DNA of 64,000 bases from Komagataella phaffii GS115 (Eukaryota > Ascomycota > Pichiomycetes > Pichiales > Pichiaceae), in assembly GCF_000027005.1 (NCBI RefSeq), contig NC_012963.1:2170001-2234000 (forward strand), given 5' to 3'. The translations under genes were made by a program, and so were the position numbers. Below are positions 9,232 to 18,678 of the stretch, piece by piece. The number at the start of each line of letters is the position of its first letter. Positions within the stretch are counted from its first letter, which is position 1. The notes under the pieces are model-generated. The model searched no databases and had not been told where the DNA came from. It saw only the letters and a program-made list of their open reading frames with translations.

Positions 9232-10124
9232 ATGCCTCGTAAGTTTGATTAATTTATGGGTGCATAGGCCAGGCTTAGTGTTTGTTAATCAAACGGTTAT
9301 ATCAGAGGTCTTAATGATCAACTCTGAAAAACCAGAGGTTCGGGTCCTCACACATCTTATTCATTTGCACTGAACTCCCGACACTTCAGTTGCATATATC
9401 CTCAATATAGAGACGACCTCTCTTTGTGGATGAAGAATAAATTGTGTGAGAATGCTTGTACCGTAGATTTCCATTCACTATTTCTTTGATCTATGCATTC
9501 TTGTTGAAAATAGAAAGATATCGTTTGAACATGTATTCTAACCCGTAAGGTGCTCCAAGAACTTACTCTAAGACTTACTCCGTCCCAAAGACCCCATACG
9601 ACTCCGCTCGTTTCGACCAAGAGCTGAAACTTGCCGGTGAGTACGGTCTTAAGAACAAGAAGGAAATTTACAGAATTGGATTCCAACTGTCCAAGATTAG
9701 AAGAGCTGCCAGAGACTTGTTGACCAGAGACGAGAAGGACCCAAAGAGATTGTTCGAGGGTAATGCTTTGATCAGAAGACTGGTGAGAACCGGTATCTTG
9801 TCCGAGGAGAAGAGAAAGCTGGATTACGTTCTGGCTTTGAAGGTCGAGGACTTCCTTGAAAGAAGATTGCAAACTCAGGTTTTCAAGTTGGGTTTGGCCA
9901 AGTCTATCCACCATGCCAGAGTTTTGATTTCTCAAAGACACATTGCTGTTGGTAAGCAAATTGTTACCATTCCATCTTTCATGGTCAGATTGGAATCTCA
10001 AAAGCACATCGACTTTGCTTCTACTTCCCCATACGGTGGAGGAAGAGCTGGTCGTGTTAAGAGAAAGAACCAAGCTAAGAGCTCCGAGGGTGGTGCCGAG
10101 GAGGAGGAAGAGGATGAAGAGTAA
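9232..10124 (+). CDS. RPS9: 40S ribosomal protein S9 (uS4), spliced
   Basis: The gene has two exons: 9232-9238 (ATGCCTC) and 9550-10124. Joining them gives [16 protein letters not shown] and 193 residues in all, against about 195-197 in S. cerevisiae. The S4-type RNA-binding region ([38 protein letters not shown]) and [16 protein letters not shown] are highly conserved. The acidic C-terminal tail is typical of yeast Rps9. uS4 is an early-assembly protein of the small subunit that contributes to decoding fidelity. CTG codons fall at conserved Leu positions, supporting standard decoding. A long ORF on the opposite strand is only a shadow of the biased codon use. Confidence 0.96.
9239..9549 (+). 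other. RPS9 intron
   Basis: This 311-bp intron begins GTAAGT, directly after the seventh coding base, and ends at TAAG (AG at 9548-9549). The only good branch-point match is TTCTAAC at 9536-9542, leaving just 7 nt between the branch A and the terminal G. The splice is fixed by the protein: joining the exons restores the conserved N-terminus MPRAPRTYSK. I see no clear C/D or H/ACA snoRNA inside. Confidence 0.93.
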
Positions 10125-10244
10125 ATCTAGTCCGATGTATATTACCTCTAATACACGCTTTTTAACTACTATATAAGATCATCTCTGAGCTCAGTAAGAA
10201 GGACCTTTACTTGAAATGAAAATCGTTGTCACGGACTCATTTGT

Positions 10245-10266
10245 GTCACGTGAGTTATTATAGGGT
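10245..10266. promoter_or_regulatory. Cbf1-type and Tbf1-type sites in the RPL21 promoter
   Basis: GTCACGTG lies at 10245-10252 (Cbf1 consensus RTCACRTG) and TAGGGT at 10261-10266 (Tbf1 core, reverse complement ACCCTA). They are 8 bp apart and about 95-115 bp upstream of the RPL21 ATG. Paired Cbf1 and Tbf1 input on ribosomal protein genes is known from Candida albicans. Use of the sites here is inferred. Confidence 0.45.
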
Positions 10267-10359
10267 TGACTTTTTCTGATTCTTCCATCGCGATTACCAT
10301 ACCTCTGGTGAAAACGACAAAAAATCTTTTCCAGTAGTTATCACACACAATTAAATAAG

Positions 10360-11039
10360 ATGGGTAAAAGGTATGTTAAAGTTCCAGAAAAGAAGTTTCA
10401 AGAAAGAGAATGTTCCAGCAAATGATCCAATGATATGCTCTGTTCAAGGAGTGAGGACTCTCCAGTTGTGATTGCCCCCACATGGCAGATGTTTTACATT
10501 TTTTCATTGACATCAGTTCTTTCCTTCATTTCCGTAAACCTGGCCCCACCGAGCATACTAACATACAATCTAGTCGTGGTTACAGATCTGGTACTCGTTA
10601 CGCTTTCTCGCGTGACTTCAAGAAGCATGGAGCCGTCCCCATGTCTACTTACCTGAGACTTTACAAGATTGGTGATTACGTTGACATCAAGGCCAACGGT
10701 GCCATCCAAAAGGGTATGCCTCACAAGTTTTACCACGGTAAGACCGGTGTTGTTTTCAACGTCACCAAGACTTCCGTTAGTGTTTTGATTAACAAGGTTG
10801 TTGGTAACAGATACATTGAGAAGAAGGTCAACCTGAGAGTTGAGCACGTCAAGCCATCCAAGTGTCGTGAGGAGTTCTTGAACAGAGTCAAGGAACACCA
10901 AAAGAACGTTGCTGATGCTAAGGAATCTGGCAAGTCTGTTGCTTTCCCAAAGAGACAACCAGTTGGTCCAAGACCATCTCATGTTGTTTCTGGTGAGCCA
11001 ATCACCCTGGCCCCAGTTGCTTACGAGACTTTCATCTAA
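10360..11039 (+). CDS. RPL21: 60S ribosomal protein L21 (eL21), spliced
   Basis: The gene has two exons: 10360-10370 (ATGGGTAAAAG) and 10574-11039, which join to MGKSRGYRSGTRYAFSRDFKKHG and 158 residues in all; S. cerevisiae Rpl21 has 160. The conserved blocks are VDIKANGAIQKGMPHKFYHGKTGVV, NKVVGNRYIEKKVNLRVEHVKPSKCR and the C-terminal LAPVAYETFI. The splice is fixed by homology of the first residues. The conserved Leu of NLRVEH is encoded by CTG (10833-10835), evidence that CTG is leucine in this genome. RPL21 lies just downstream of RPS9 on the same strand, but each gene has its own promoter region. Confidence 0.97.
10371..10573 (+). other. RPL21 intron
   Basis: This 203-bp intron has a GTATGT donor at 10371, the perfect branch point TACTAAC at 10556-10562 and an acceptor TAG at 10571-10573. 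The splice lies after 11 coding bases, typical of 5'-proximal introns in yeast ribosomal protein genes. The branch A is 12 nt before the acceptor end. Confidence 0.96.
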
Positions 11040-11381
11040 TCGGTGTATACATACTAATTGAGAAGAGATGTTGTAAATGGTATTTGTAGTGTCGTGAACG
11101 GTTGAGGCTCAAAAGCAACGTGAGTGATGACTTTGAGCTCTGAAATATCTCAGTGGAGTAAGCGATGTCTAGTATTCTGTTACTTTATATACACTTCGAA
11201 ACTAGTTAAGCAGGAGCCTAAATGATGAACATGTCCTGTTACTCGCCAATACCCGGCCTATATTGGCTCGTTCTATCCCAAGTTTTCCTTGGGAAAAATA
11301 TCTTTTCCTCGTTTGACAAAATCTGAACTTCTCGATCAAAAAAATTTCCTGGTATCTTGACCCTCTGTTTTCTCATACAAA
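11040..11381. other. Intergenic region between RPL21 and RIM2
   Basis: This 342-bp gap holds the RPL21 terminator and the RIM2 promoter. A TTATATA-like element is near 11186. I see no RNA gene, long repeat or supported ORF. Confidence 0.4.
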
Positions 11382-12479
11382 ATGGCTAATCCTTCAAGGA
11401 TGGAGAAAATCGAACGGATAGCCGAAGATGTCAACGACTCTATCACATTTCTATCTAGTGACGAAAAGGCGTCCAGTTTTCGTAACGCTGAACCGAAAAT
11501 TGAAGCTCCTAAACTATCGATTGACAGGCAGGAAGTAAAACCCTGGGTCAATTTTGTGGCAGGTGGATTAGGAGGTATGGCAGGAGCAGTTTTTACTTGT
11601 CCTTTCGATGTCGTCAAGACAAGGCTTCAGTCAAGTGTTTATCAAGATCTTTACCGCTCAACTAATAGCAAAGGAGCAAATGTCATTTCATCCGCGGCCC
11701 GTCATATTTCAGAGACTTGCTCTATCATTGGCTCCGTGTACCGTGTAGAAGGTATTAGAGCACTATTCAAAGGATTGGGACCAAACCTTGTGGGTGTGAT
11801 ACCTGCTAGATCTATCAACTTTTTCACTTATGGATATAGTAAGGACGTTCTCAGGAAGCATGTGTTCGACGGGGAAGAAACATCTTTATTGCATTTACTA
11901 GCCGGCCTAAACGCCGGCTTCGTTACTAGTACAGCCACGAACCCTATATGGCTAGTTAAGACCCGTTTACAGCTTGACAAGTCTTCCACCAAACAGTACA
12001 AAAATTCATGGGATTGCATCTCCAAGATTCTTAAAGTTGAAGGAGTCTCTGGACTTTACAAAGGGTTATCGGCCTCATATCTGGGGTCTATAGAATCTAC
12101 ATTGCAGTGGATTTTATACGAGCAAATGAAATCGTTCATTAAACAACGTTCTCTTTCTAGAGCTAAGGAAGGACAGGAGCGCACCTCAATCGATGAGCTA
12201 TATGAATGGGCTGCGAGGTCTGGTGCTGCAGGTGCTGCCAAGTTCATGGCATCTTTAATCACTTACCCACACGAAGTTGTCCGTACGCGGCTACGTCAAG
12301 CTCCTATGGAGAATGGGAGACCAAAATACACTGGATTACTCCAATCTTTCAAGCTAATAATTAAAGAGGAAGGGCTTGCATCTATGTATGGAGGATTGAC
12401 TCCTCATATGATGAGGACGGTGCCTAACTCGATCATAATGTTTGGAACATGGGAGCTGTTTATTAGCATATTGTCTTGA
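11382..12479 (+). CDS. RIM2: Rim2-type mitochondrial pyrimidine nucleotide carrier
   Basis: Rim2 exchanges pyrimidine (deoxy)nucleotides across the inner mitochondrial membrane and supports mitochondrial DNA maintenance and iron use. The 365-residue protein has three SLC25 repeats with the signatures PFDVVKTRLQ, PIWLVKTRLQ and PHEVVRTRLR. The sequences FVAGGLGGMAGAVFTCPFD, FKGLGPNLVGVIPARSINFFTYG, QYKNSWDCISKILKVEGV and MRTVPNSIIMFGTWE are shared with S. cerevisiae Rim2. Trp in place of the acidic residue in the second signature is also found in S. cerevisiae Rim2. The roughly 45-residue N-terminal extension is Ser/Glu-rich. The gene is the second mitochondrial carrier in the window and is not closely related to the YMC1-like one. 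Confidence 0.93.
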   Translation: MANPSRMEKIERIAEDVNDSITFLSSDEKASSFRNAEPKIEAPKLSIDRQEVKPWVNFVAGGLGGMAGAVFTCPFDVVKTRLQSSVYQDLYRSTNSKGANVISSAARHISETCSIIGSVYRVEGIRALFKGLGPNLVGVIPARSINFFTYGYSKDVLRKHVFDGEETSLLHLLAGLNAGFVTSTATNPIWLVKTRLQLDKSSTKQYKNSWDCISKILKVEGVSGLYKGLSASYLGSIESTLQWILYEQMKSFIKQRSLSRAKEGQERTSIDELYEWAARSGAAGAAKFMASLITYPHEVVRTRLRQAPMENGRPKYTGLLQSFKLIIKEEGLASMYGGLTPHMMRTVPNSIIMFGTWELFISILS

Positions 12480-12729
12480 GATTTGTTTTGTGCAAATAGT
12501 TATATATTCATGTAAATAGTTAGGTATAGAGCTGGGAAGAGGAATCTGGGGTGAAAGGATTTTTGTAAGGGAAAATAAAGTACTCTGCTCCTTCGCGACT
12601 TTCAATCTGGATGTCACAGAGCCAAAATCCAAACTGCACGAACACGTCCAAATTATCATTATCAATTATCACTTCAGCCCGTATAGATAATTCTTTGAAT
12701 ATACGTGCCCAATTCGACCAGGTCCGTCA

Positions 12730-15711
12730 ATGTCATTTTCATTTGAATCACCATTCTTGTCTGTGACTCAGGACGGTTCTGGCTCTGGCTCTGGCTCTGG
12801 CTCTGGCTCAGGTTGTGGTTCCGGTTCTGGCCCTGGTTCTGGCTCTGGTACTGGCACACGAGGTGAAGCAATAAATGTGTCGCCTATACGTGTCGATGCT
12901 CTCTCCAATAGAGTTCACTTACAAGTTGATCAATTAAGGAAAGAGAACGCTCAATTGAAGGCGGAGATTATTACTTTAAAAGACAAACTTGAAGAACAAT
13001 CGAAACTCATTGCATTATTGCAGAACAATTCTAGTGTAAAAGTCGGAGACTCCTCTTCAAGTTTCAGTCCCATAAATGCTCAAGCTAGCTATCCCAAAGG
13101 AACAGTGGCTTTTGATGGAGATACCATCAATCCTCTTATATCCCCATCCAAACAGCAAAAACAAGCCGATAAAGATTCTCCAATAATTCCTGAACGTAAC
13201 AGTAAAAGAAAGACATTCATCGGGCCCACTCCTCTGGCAACCACTCCCACAAACAACAACAACAACCGTGCTTCCGTGAATAGTTCGAATTACTCACCAT
13301 ATGAGCCTGAGGGATTAGGACTTATAACAACTCCAAAGAGAGGGTTGTCCACACCATTTGTTGCTGAACCAAAAGAGACTGTTGTAGCTCAAGAATTGCT
13401 TATCACTTCTTCAATTCAACCAATACTTGGATCATCTCCTCGGAGAGTTTATTCTCCAAGGAAGCGAGAGAGAACTGCAACCTCTCCTTTGAAATCGGAT
13501 TTTTCAGTTCCGAATAACATAGATTCAGAAATTCTTCCTTCTGGTACTGCTGTTAGTGTTACTACTACTAGCCTTACTGCTAGCCCTATTTCTAGTCCAA
13601 GCCCTAATTCAGGCCCTGGAGAAAATGTTACATCCAAACTTATGAAGCTGAGCTTGAGCAACGATAATGAAAAACCACCCTCAATAATTGAAGAACCTGC
13701 ATCAGATGTGGGTCCATCTCTTTCTTTTGCTGGTCTAGCAGAGCCGGATAAAACTTTAACTGACCCACAGCCTTTCACCCATCGAAATTCACCACAGCCG
13801 TACTTGCAAAATGACGATGTCGAAAATGCTCCATCTACAGAGGATAGGTTTGAAACAGAAATTTTATCAGAAACAACATCTCTCTATTCTGTTACATCAA
13901 AAAACTCAGACAAGAAAACTAAATCGAAAGCACCGGCACAACCTTTGCCAAACACGCCAATGATCAACCAGACTCCAGGATTTACAGATAGTGAGTGGAA
14001 AGCACTTTTAATAAAGCCAGATAGTATCGACACTACTTTGGTCTCCGTCTACAGTGTAATTGATCCTGCTAACCCTACCAAGAAGACTGACGACCCAGTG
14101 ATAACTCTAGGAATCAACTACTTTGACCAGCTAGATCAGAAATTGCTGTTCAAGGTAAAGAAGAGGTATTCGCAGCTCCAAGAGGTCGACCAAATATTTC
14201 GTCCGTTTTTCTTTGATCTTCCCGATTTACCTGAGAAAACTCTGTTTTTGAAAACCACACCAAATACGATTGACGACAGAAGAAGTTTATTGACTCAATA
14301 CTTTAACAAGGTCTACGATTTGAAGATCCACCCTGCTGAGTTTGCTCGACCATTCTGTACTTTCTTCTCTGCAGACGCTGTTTTTGACTTCGAAGATCCC
14401 AGTGTTAAGGAAGCTTATTTTTTGAGAAGGAACAGCAACAGATTGCATTCTTCCTCTTGGAGAATCGTTCATGTGCAACTTGACCAAGGCCAAAGGTTGA
14501 TCATATCGGATACTCCTATACTTGATCATGGCTTATCATCACGACAGCAAGTCATCTCTATAAGGGACAGTACCTTCTATTTCGAAGAGGAGTTATCCAC
14601 AGGTGGGATCTCCATACTTGAACCTAGGAGGAAGGGGGTACTTTCTTCATCTGGTTCAAAGATCACTCTATGTTGTGAATCTTATGAGGAGGCAAAACAA
14701 TGGATCAATTTGCTGAATAATTTGAAGAGCATGCATGCCAATACGTTGATATCACCGGTCAAGCAGGATTCAAACACCAGCAATTCTAGCTTTTATAACA
14801 GATCCTCCTCCACAGTGAACAGCCCAAAAGTTGAATCGGGCTCAGGAAACCTGAATACCCTTTCGTCTACGAGGTCCACTGCAAACAACTATGACGAGGT
14901 ATCAACCCCATCGAGTGCCAAAAAGACACTCAAAATTGGTGGCCTGTTCAAGACTAGGCGTGAAAAGGATAGCTCAGAAACTGTCAGTATCAATGATGAT
15001 ACCTTTATTTCCAACGAATTTGACACATTAAAATCTACTCCCTATAGTGCGTACACTCCTACCATTAATAGTGGTCAGAATAATTCATCAAATGAGACTC
15101 AGAAAGAGTATTTGCCCAAACTTGTCTTTAACTCTCCCGAAAAGTTTTCAGATGCACCCAGATTGTTTGGAACTTCTTTAGCTGATGCATTAGAAGTTTC
15201 TTCTATGGATTATAATGGACATTTAGTTCCTAGCATTGTTGGACGGTGCCTGATGTATCTCGATTCCCAAAAAGGAGAATATCAAGAAGGTCTGTTTCGA
15301 TTGAGTGGCATGACCCTAGAAATTAAGAATTTACAGGACAAATTCGACACAAATTACGATGTGGACTTAATGCTTTTGCCTGAAAAGCCAGATGTGCATT
15401 CCGTGACGACACTATTGAAACGATTCTTACGTACGTTGAAGGAGCCAATTGTCAATACAGATGTTTCAAAAGAGCTTCTTCAGTTCTACCCTGATCTTTC
15501 GAAGCATCAACATGAAGAAGAGGTGAAAAAAGCAGTGTCAAAATTACCTACAGCAAATTGTGATCTGGTTACGGTTTTCTTTTCTTATTTGAGAAAAATT
15601 GTAGCTAACCAGGATATCAACAAAATGGGTGTTGGTAATCTGGGGATCATTTTTGCTCCAAACTTTGGATGTTCAAGAGACTGTATAGAAGTTCTATTAG
15701 AATATTTGTAA
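12730..15711 (+). CDS. BEM3: Bem3-like RhoGAP (PX, PH and RhoGAP domains)
   Basis: Bem3 stimulates GTP hydrolysis by Cdc42 at sites of polarised growth. The 993-residue protein has a short Ser/Gly-repeat segment (residues about 16-43), a coiled coil (about 57-97, VDQLRKENAQLKAEIITLKDKLEEQ) and a long disordered Ser/Pro-rich stretch. A PX domain follows at about 440-570 (KVKKRYSQLQEVDQIF), then a PH domain at about 570-665 and a RhoGAP domain from about 815 to the end. The arginine finger lies in GLFRLSG, and the conserved NLGIIFAPN is present. The protein stops soon after that motif, so the last RhoGAP helix is short compared with S. cerevisiae Bem3 (1128 residues). The start is the ATG at 12730. 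Confidence 0.9.
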   Translation: MSFSFESPFLSVTQDGSGSGSGSGSGSGCGSGSGPGSGSGTGTRGEAINVSPIRVDALSNRVHLQVDQLRKENAQLKAEIITLKDKLEEQSKLIALLQNNSSVKVGDSSSSFSPINAQASYPKGTVAFDGDTINPLISPSKQQKQADKDSPIIPERNSKRKTFIGPTPLATTPTNNNNNRASVNSSNYSPYEPEGLGLITTPKRGLSTPFVAEPKETVVAQELLITSSIQPILGSSPRRVYSPRKRERTATSPLKSDFSVPNNIDSEILPSGTAVSVTTTSLTASPISSPSPNSGPGENVTSKLMKLSLSNDNEKPPSIIEEPASDVGPSLSFAGLAEPDKTLTDPQPFTHRNSPQPYLQNDDVENAPSTEDRFETEILSETTSLYSVTSKNSDKKTKSKAPAQPLPNTPMINQTPGFTDSEWKALLIKPDSIDTTLVSVYSVIDPANPTKKTDDPVITLGINYFDQLDQKLLFKVKKRYSQLQEVDQIFRPFFFDLPDLPEKTLFLKTTPNTIDDRRSLLTQYFNKVYDLKIHPAEFARPFCTFFSADAVFDFEDPSVKEAYFLRRNSNRLHSSSWRIVHVQLDQGQRLIISDTPILDHGLSSRQQVISIRDSTFYFEEELSTGGISILEPRRKGVLSSSGSKITLCCESYEEAKQWINLLNNLKSMHANTLISPVKQDSNTSNSSFYNRSSSTVNSPKVESGSGNLNTLSSTRSTANNYDEVSTPSSAKKTLKIGGLFKTRREKDSSETVSINDDTFISNEFDTLKSTPYSAYTPTINSGQNNSSNETQKEYLPKLVFNSPEKFSDAPRLFGTSLADALEVSSMDYNGHLVPSIVGRCLMYLDSQKGEYQEGLFRLSGMTLEIKNLQDKFDTNYDVDLMLLPEKPDVHSVTTLLKRFLRTLKEPIVNTDVSKELLQFYPDLSKHQHEEEVKKAVSKLPTANCDLVTVFFSYLRKIVANQDINKMGVGNLGIIFAPNFGCSRDCIEVLLEYL
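12775..12856 (+). repeat. Hexanucleotide (GGCTCT-type) coding microsatellite in BEM3
   Basis: About thirteen imperfect GGNTCN-type 6-bp units encode a Gly-Ser run broken by Cys, Pro and Thr. The first units (GGCTCT) are perfect and the later ones have diverged (GGTTCC, GGCCCT, GGTACT). The repeat lies at the extreme N-terminus of the protein and is probably length-variable between strains. Confidence 0.8.
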
Positions 15712-15783
15712 CATTACTGGATAAAATTTAATGAAAGAAAAACATTCTTAATCTGTTGGTATTAATCTATGTGTTGCGATAGT

Positions 15784-17037
15784 TTAGAAATTGGCTTTCT
15801 CCTGGGTTGTCTTCTCGTCTTCTTTGCTCAATAGTAAGTTGTTATTTTCTTTGTCGTGTTGCTGTTCCTCGATGGCTCCAACGTTTGTCCTTCTCTTTTT
15901 GATGACGTTCTCAATAAAGGCTTCACCAGCCTTGTAACTGGATCTAACTAAAGGTCCTGAAGCACAATATAGGAATCCCATTTCTAGAGCCTTATCCCTC
16001 CAATACTCAAATTTAGAAGGGGTTACATACTCTACTACCTTCATATGACGTTTCGTTGGTCTCATATATTGGCCAAAAGTGACCACATCACATGAAATGT
16101 TCCTTAAGTCATGTAAAGTTTGAAGAATTTGATCGTCTGTTTCCCCGAATCCTAACATTAAAGAGGTCTTTGTTACCAGTCTAGGATTTGCCTCTTTAGC
16201 TGCCCTCAACACGGATAAGGATTGTCTGTAAGTTGCTCTTCTATCTCTGATATGGGGAGTCAGATCCTCGACGGTTTCCAAATTATGCGCAAAGACGTCT
16301 AGTGGAGATGATGCTAAAACCTTGGCCATTTCAAGATTTCCACGGAAATCTCCAGAAAGGCACTCCACTAAAATCTGAGGTGCTTTTTCCTTAATCTTAG
16401 TAACTGTGGAAGCCAAATGATGGGCTCCACCATCAGGAAGATCATCTCTATCAACTGTGGTCAACACAACATATCCCAATCCCCATCTTGAAATCGCCTC
16501 AGCAGTATTTTCAGGTTCATTCGGATCTGGAGGAGCGGGGTTTCTATTAGTCTTCACTGAACAGAATCTACAACCTCTTGTGCATGTATCACCCATCAAC
16601 ATGATCGTTGCAGTGGCTTCGGATTTTTTACCTCCCCAACACTCTCCAATGTTAGGACACTTTGCCTCTTCACAAACAGTTGACAATTTTAGCTCTTTAA
16701 GGTCTGATTTTAAATGGTGGAATGATTTACCCTTTGGGATTTGCGTTTTAAGCCAAGAGGGAAGACGGGCATTAGGGTCATTTCTCGCCAGTTCCAATGG
16801 ATCTACTAGCATGTCCTTAGCCTTCCCCGTGACGAAATCAGCGAACGATGGACCTGTCTTCAATTCATCAGCAAGTTTCGTAGGTCTTCTTTTGGCCTTT
16901 CTTTTAAGTCCTGCAAGATCCGTTGGGTTTGCTTCGTTTAACGACTTTTCATCCGAAAGGGAGGCCAACCCTCGTGCCAGTTGCTTATTGCCCCCGCTAA
17001 TAACCTTTGGTAGTCTAACTACACGTGTAGAAAGCAT
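15784..17037 (-). CDS. LIP5: Lipoyl synthase, mitochondrial
   Basis: This radical-SAM enzyme inserts two sulfurs into octanoyl groups on lipoate-dependent proteins such as the E2 subunits and GcvH. Both cluster motifs are present in the 417-residue protein: the auxiliary-cluster [12 protein letters not shown] (C122, C127, C133) and the radical-[11 protein letters not shown] (C152, C156, C159). The C-terminal RSSYKAGE contains the conserved RSSY serine. The N-terminus ([23 protein letters not shown]) is a basic, amphipathic mitochondrial presequence, which supports the ATG at 17037. An acidic/Gln-rich tail of about 40 residues extends past the conserved core. BEM3 converges on this gene with only 72 bp between the stops. 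Confidence 0.96.
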   Translation of the reverse strand: MLSTRVVRLPKVISGGNKQLARGLASLSDEKSLNEANPTDLAGLKRKAKRRPTKLADELKTGPSFADFVTGKAKDMLVDPLELARNDPNARLPSWLKTQIPKGKSFHHLKSDLKELKLSTVCEEAKCPNIGECWGGKKSEATATIMLMGDTCTRGCRFCSVKTNRNPAPPDPNEPENTAEAISRWGLGYVVLTTVDRDDLPDGGAHHLASTVTKIKEKAPQILVECLSGDFRGNLEMAKVLASSPLDVFAHNLETVEDLTPHIRDRRATYRQSLSVLRAAKEANPRLVTKTSLMLGFGETDDQILQTLHDLRNISCDVVTFGQYMRPTKRHMKVVEYVTPSKFEYWRDKALEMGFLYCASGPLVRSSYKAGEAFIENVIKKRRTNVGAIEEQQHDKENNNLLLSKEDEKTTQEKANF

Positions 17038-17279
17038 TGATCGTATCAGCTAAAGGTGCAAGGTTTTTGGTGGGTGGATAAGATTCTCGGTTCATATACT
17101 AGAATTTTGGGACTCCGTCGGAGAGGTGGCCTCTTTGATTATGTAATCAAATGTGGCAGAGTCAAAAAATGTCAAAATAGTTGCTAACGCCCTTCTCTCA
17201 ATCACGTAATACGCTTAAGTCTGAGGTATAAAAGCTATATGACCTATTTGAGGGTAATAATAAAATGACTTGATAGAGC

Positions 17280-18215
17280 TCAAGAAGAAAAGTCGCAACC
17301 TAATGAGTCCAGCTTTAACTGTCTGGAACTGTCCCAAACACCGAAGTGGTTTTCAACAGCGTCGTCCTCTTCCTTCCAGTCTTCGTCAAATGCCTGGAAA
17401 ACGAATGTGTTAATGCCCCAACCTCTGATACCGCAGATAGCTTCTTTCCAAAAGTTGTCAGCGTTCTCAATAGATGGAACAGCATCACCAAAGTTGTCAC
17501 CGTCGGTAGGCCATCCGGTCTCACCAACCCAGAAATCGATATCAGTAGATCCCTTGATGGTCTGGATTACTTGCAATGCTTGCATGATATCGTCAAAGAA
17601 GGAATAGGTAGAGTTGGAAGGACCTTGACCTTGCCAGTATGAGAAAGCGTTGGCGTAAACGGCATCAGATGCTTCAATAGCTGGTGCAGCGGAGGCGTCT
17701 ACAAGGACGTTCCATGAATCGATGGTTCCGACTGGGACGGAAGAGTAGGAGTCCCCATTCTTGTCAGTCAAGCCAGCCAAAAACTCCTTCATATCTCTAA
17801 TTTTATCAGCCAGATCTGAAGCTGGCAAGTCGTCTCTGTACAAAGCTTCGGATCCAACTGACAAAAATTGCAAAGTCGAAACAGATAATTGGGGAAGGTA
17901 TTCACTTAGTGCATTCTTTTCTGCCTGGTAGTAGCTCTCATCCAGTGGTCTGACTGATAGAACTAATTTGAAGCCCTTCTCTTCAACAGCAGGACCGAGG
18001 TATTGTAAAGTGTTACAGTCTTCAGCGGAATAAGCTCTAATAGCAACGGCTTCAGAGCCGCCTCTAATAGTATCCAAGTCGGCCTCGTAGTCGGCCAAGT
18101 ACTTACAAGTTCCGTCAACGTTCTTGTTTCCGAGAGCAAAACCCAGAGAGGAAACTGCAGACACTTGTGAAATGGAGATTGCAACCGCAGCCAGTGTTTT
18201 AAGATTAAAGATCAT
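17280..18215 (-). CDS. BGL2: Bgl2-type cell-wall endo-beta-1,3-glucanase/glucanosyltransferase (GH17)
   Basis: Bgl2 is an abundant non-covalently bound cell-wall protein that cleaves beta-1,3-glucan and transfers the new end to another chain. The ATG at 18215 starts a classical signal peptide (MIFNLKTLAAVAISISQVSA). The frame upstream continues to a GTG, which is not a yeast start. The mature part follows S. cerevisiae Bgl2 throughout: VGSEALYRDDLPASDLADKI carries the acid/base Glu and FWVGETGWPTDG the nucleophile Glu. NAFSYWQGQ and FDEDWKEEDD are also conserved. The protein has 311 residues with no GPI signal, as expected for Bgl2. One NST sequon lies in the SYWQG-PSNST region. Confidence 0.95.
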   Translation of the reverse strand: MIFNLKTLAAVAISISQVSAVSSLGFALGNKNVDGTCKYLADYEADLDTIRGGSEAVAIRAYSAEDCNTLQYLGPAVEEKGFKLVLSVRPLDESYYQAEKNALSEYLPQLSVSTLQFLSVGSEALYRDDLPASDLADKIRDMKEFLAGLTDKNGDSYSSVPVGTIDSWNVLVDASAAPAIEASDAVYANAFSYWQGQGPSNSTYSFFDDIMQALQVIQTIKGSTDIDFWVGETGWPTDGDNFGDAVPSIENADNFWKEAICGIRGWGINTFVFQAFDEDWKEEDDAVENHFGVWDSSRQLKLDSLGCDFSS

Positions 18216-18678
18216 CTTTGCAACAGAGAAGTAATCAGTAGAAGAAGCTAATCTAAAAGAAAACACTGAAAAGGAAAGGGCGGGAGATGGGTTTGAAATA
18301 TCGAGATTGTCGGGTGGGGAACGACCACATCATACGGTTCTATTTTTAGCTTCGGTGAGTTTTTGAGGAGACACTATACGAGAGCATACCTAGCAACAAG
18401 GATGGGTTAGTAGGGATAATTAAGATACTGATTTCATTTATTTACTATGATTTTATGGTTCTTTTCCCGTCACCTGTAGACGAACTTCCAATTGAAGGAC
18501 TCACTGTTTCGGATCTAGACGGTTAGTTGTCGTGGTGATAACGTAGGGAGCAATACACGCGCGAAGAAACTTGCATCCAAACAAGCCCAAAATGGTTTGG
18601 ATATGCCTCAAAATGAACAATTCGAATCAGAACGATTCTAGACATCTGACATCCTAGAACTTTGATGCTATCAACATA
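18216..18678. promoter_or_regulatory. BGL2 promoter region
   Basis: This 463-bp gap lies upstream of BGL2 and downstream of the SPOUT methyltransferase gene, both on the - strand. It should contain the strong BGL2 promoter. I see AT-rich tracts around 18430-18460 but no defined factor site, RNA gene or ORF that I can support. Confidence 0.4.

Noticed and set aside
9239..9549. Possible C/D-box snoRNA inside the RPS9 intron (ATGATCA and CTGA-like pieces)
   Set aside because: The C box is imperfect and no flanking stem or second box pair is visible.
9402..10073. Long ORF (223 codons) on the - strand opposite RPS9
   Set aside because: It mirrors the strongly biased codons of RPS9, spans the intron boundary and has no domain character. 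A shadow frame.
10494..10982. ORF on the - strand opposite RPL21
   Set aside because: Same cause: codon bias of a ribosomal protein gene leaves the complementary frame open.
12674..12871. Gln/Ser-rich small ORF on the - strand at the BEM3 start
   Set aside because: It is the reverse reading of the GGCTCT microsatellite.
16457..17053. 198-codon ORF on the + strand opposite LIP5
   Set aside because: It overlaps a fully conserved radical-SAM enzyme and resembles nothing; its end falls in the LIP5 promoter.
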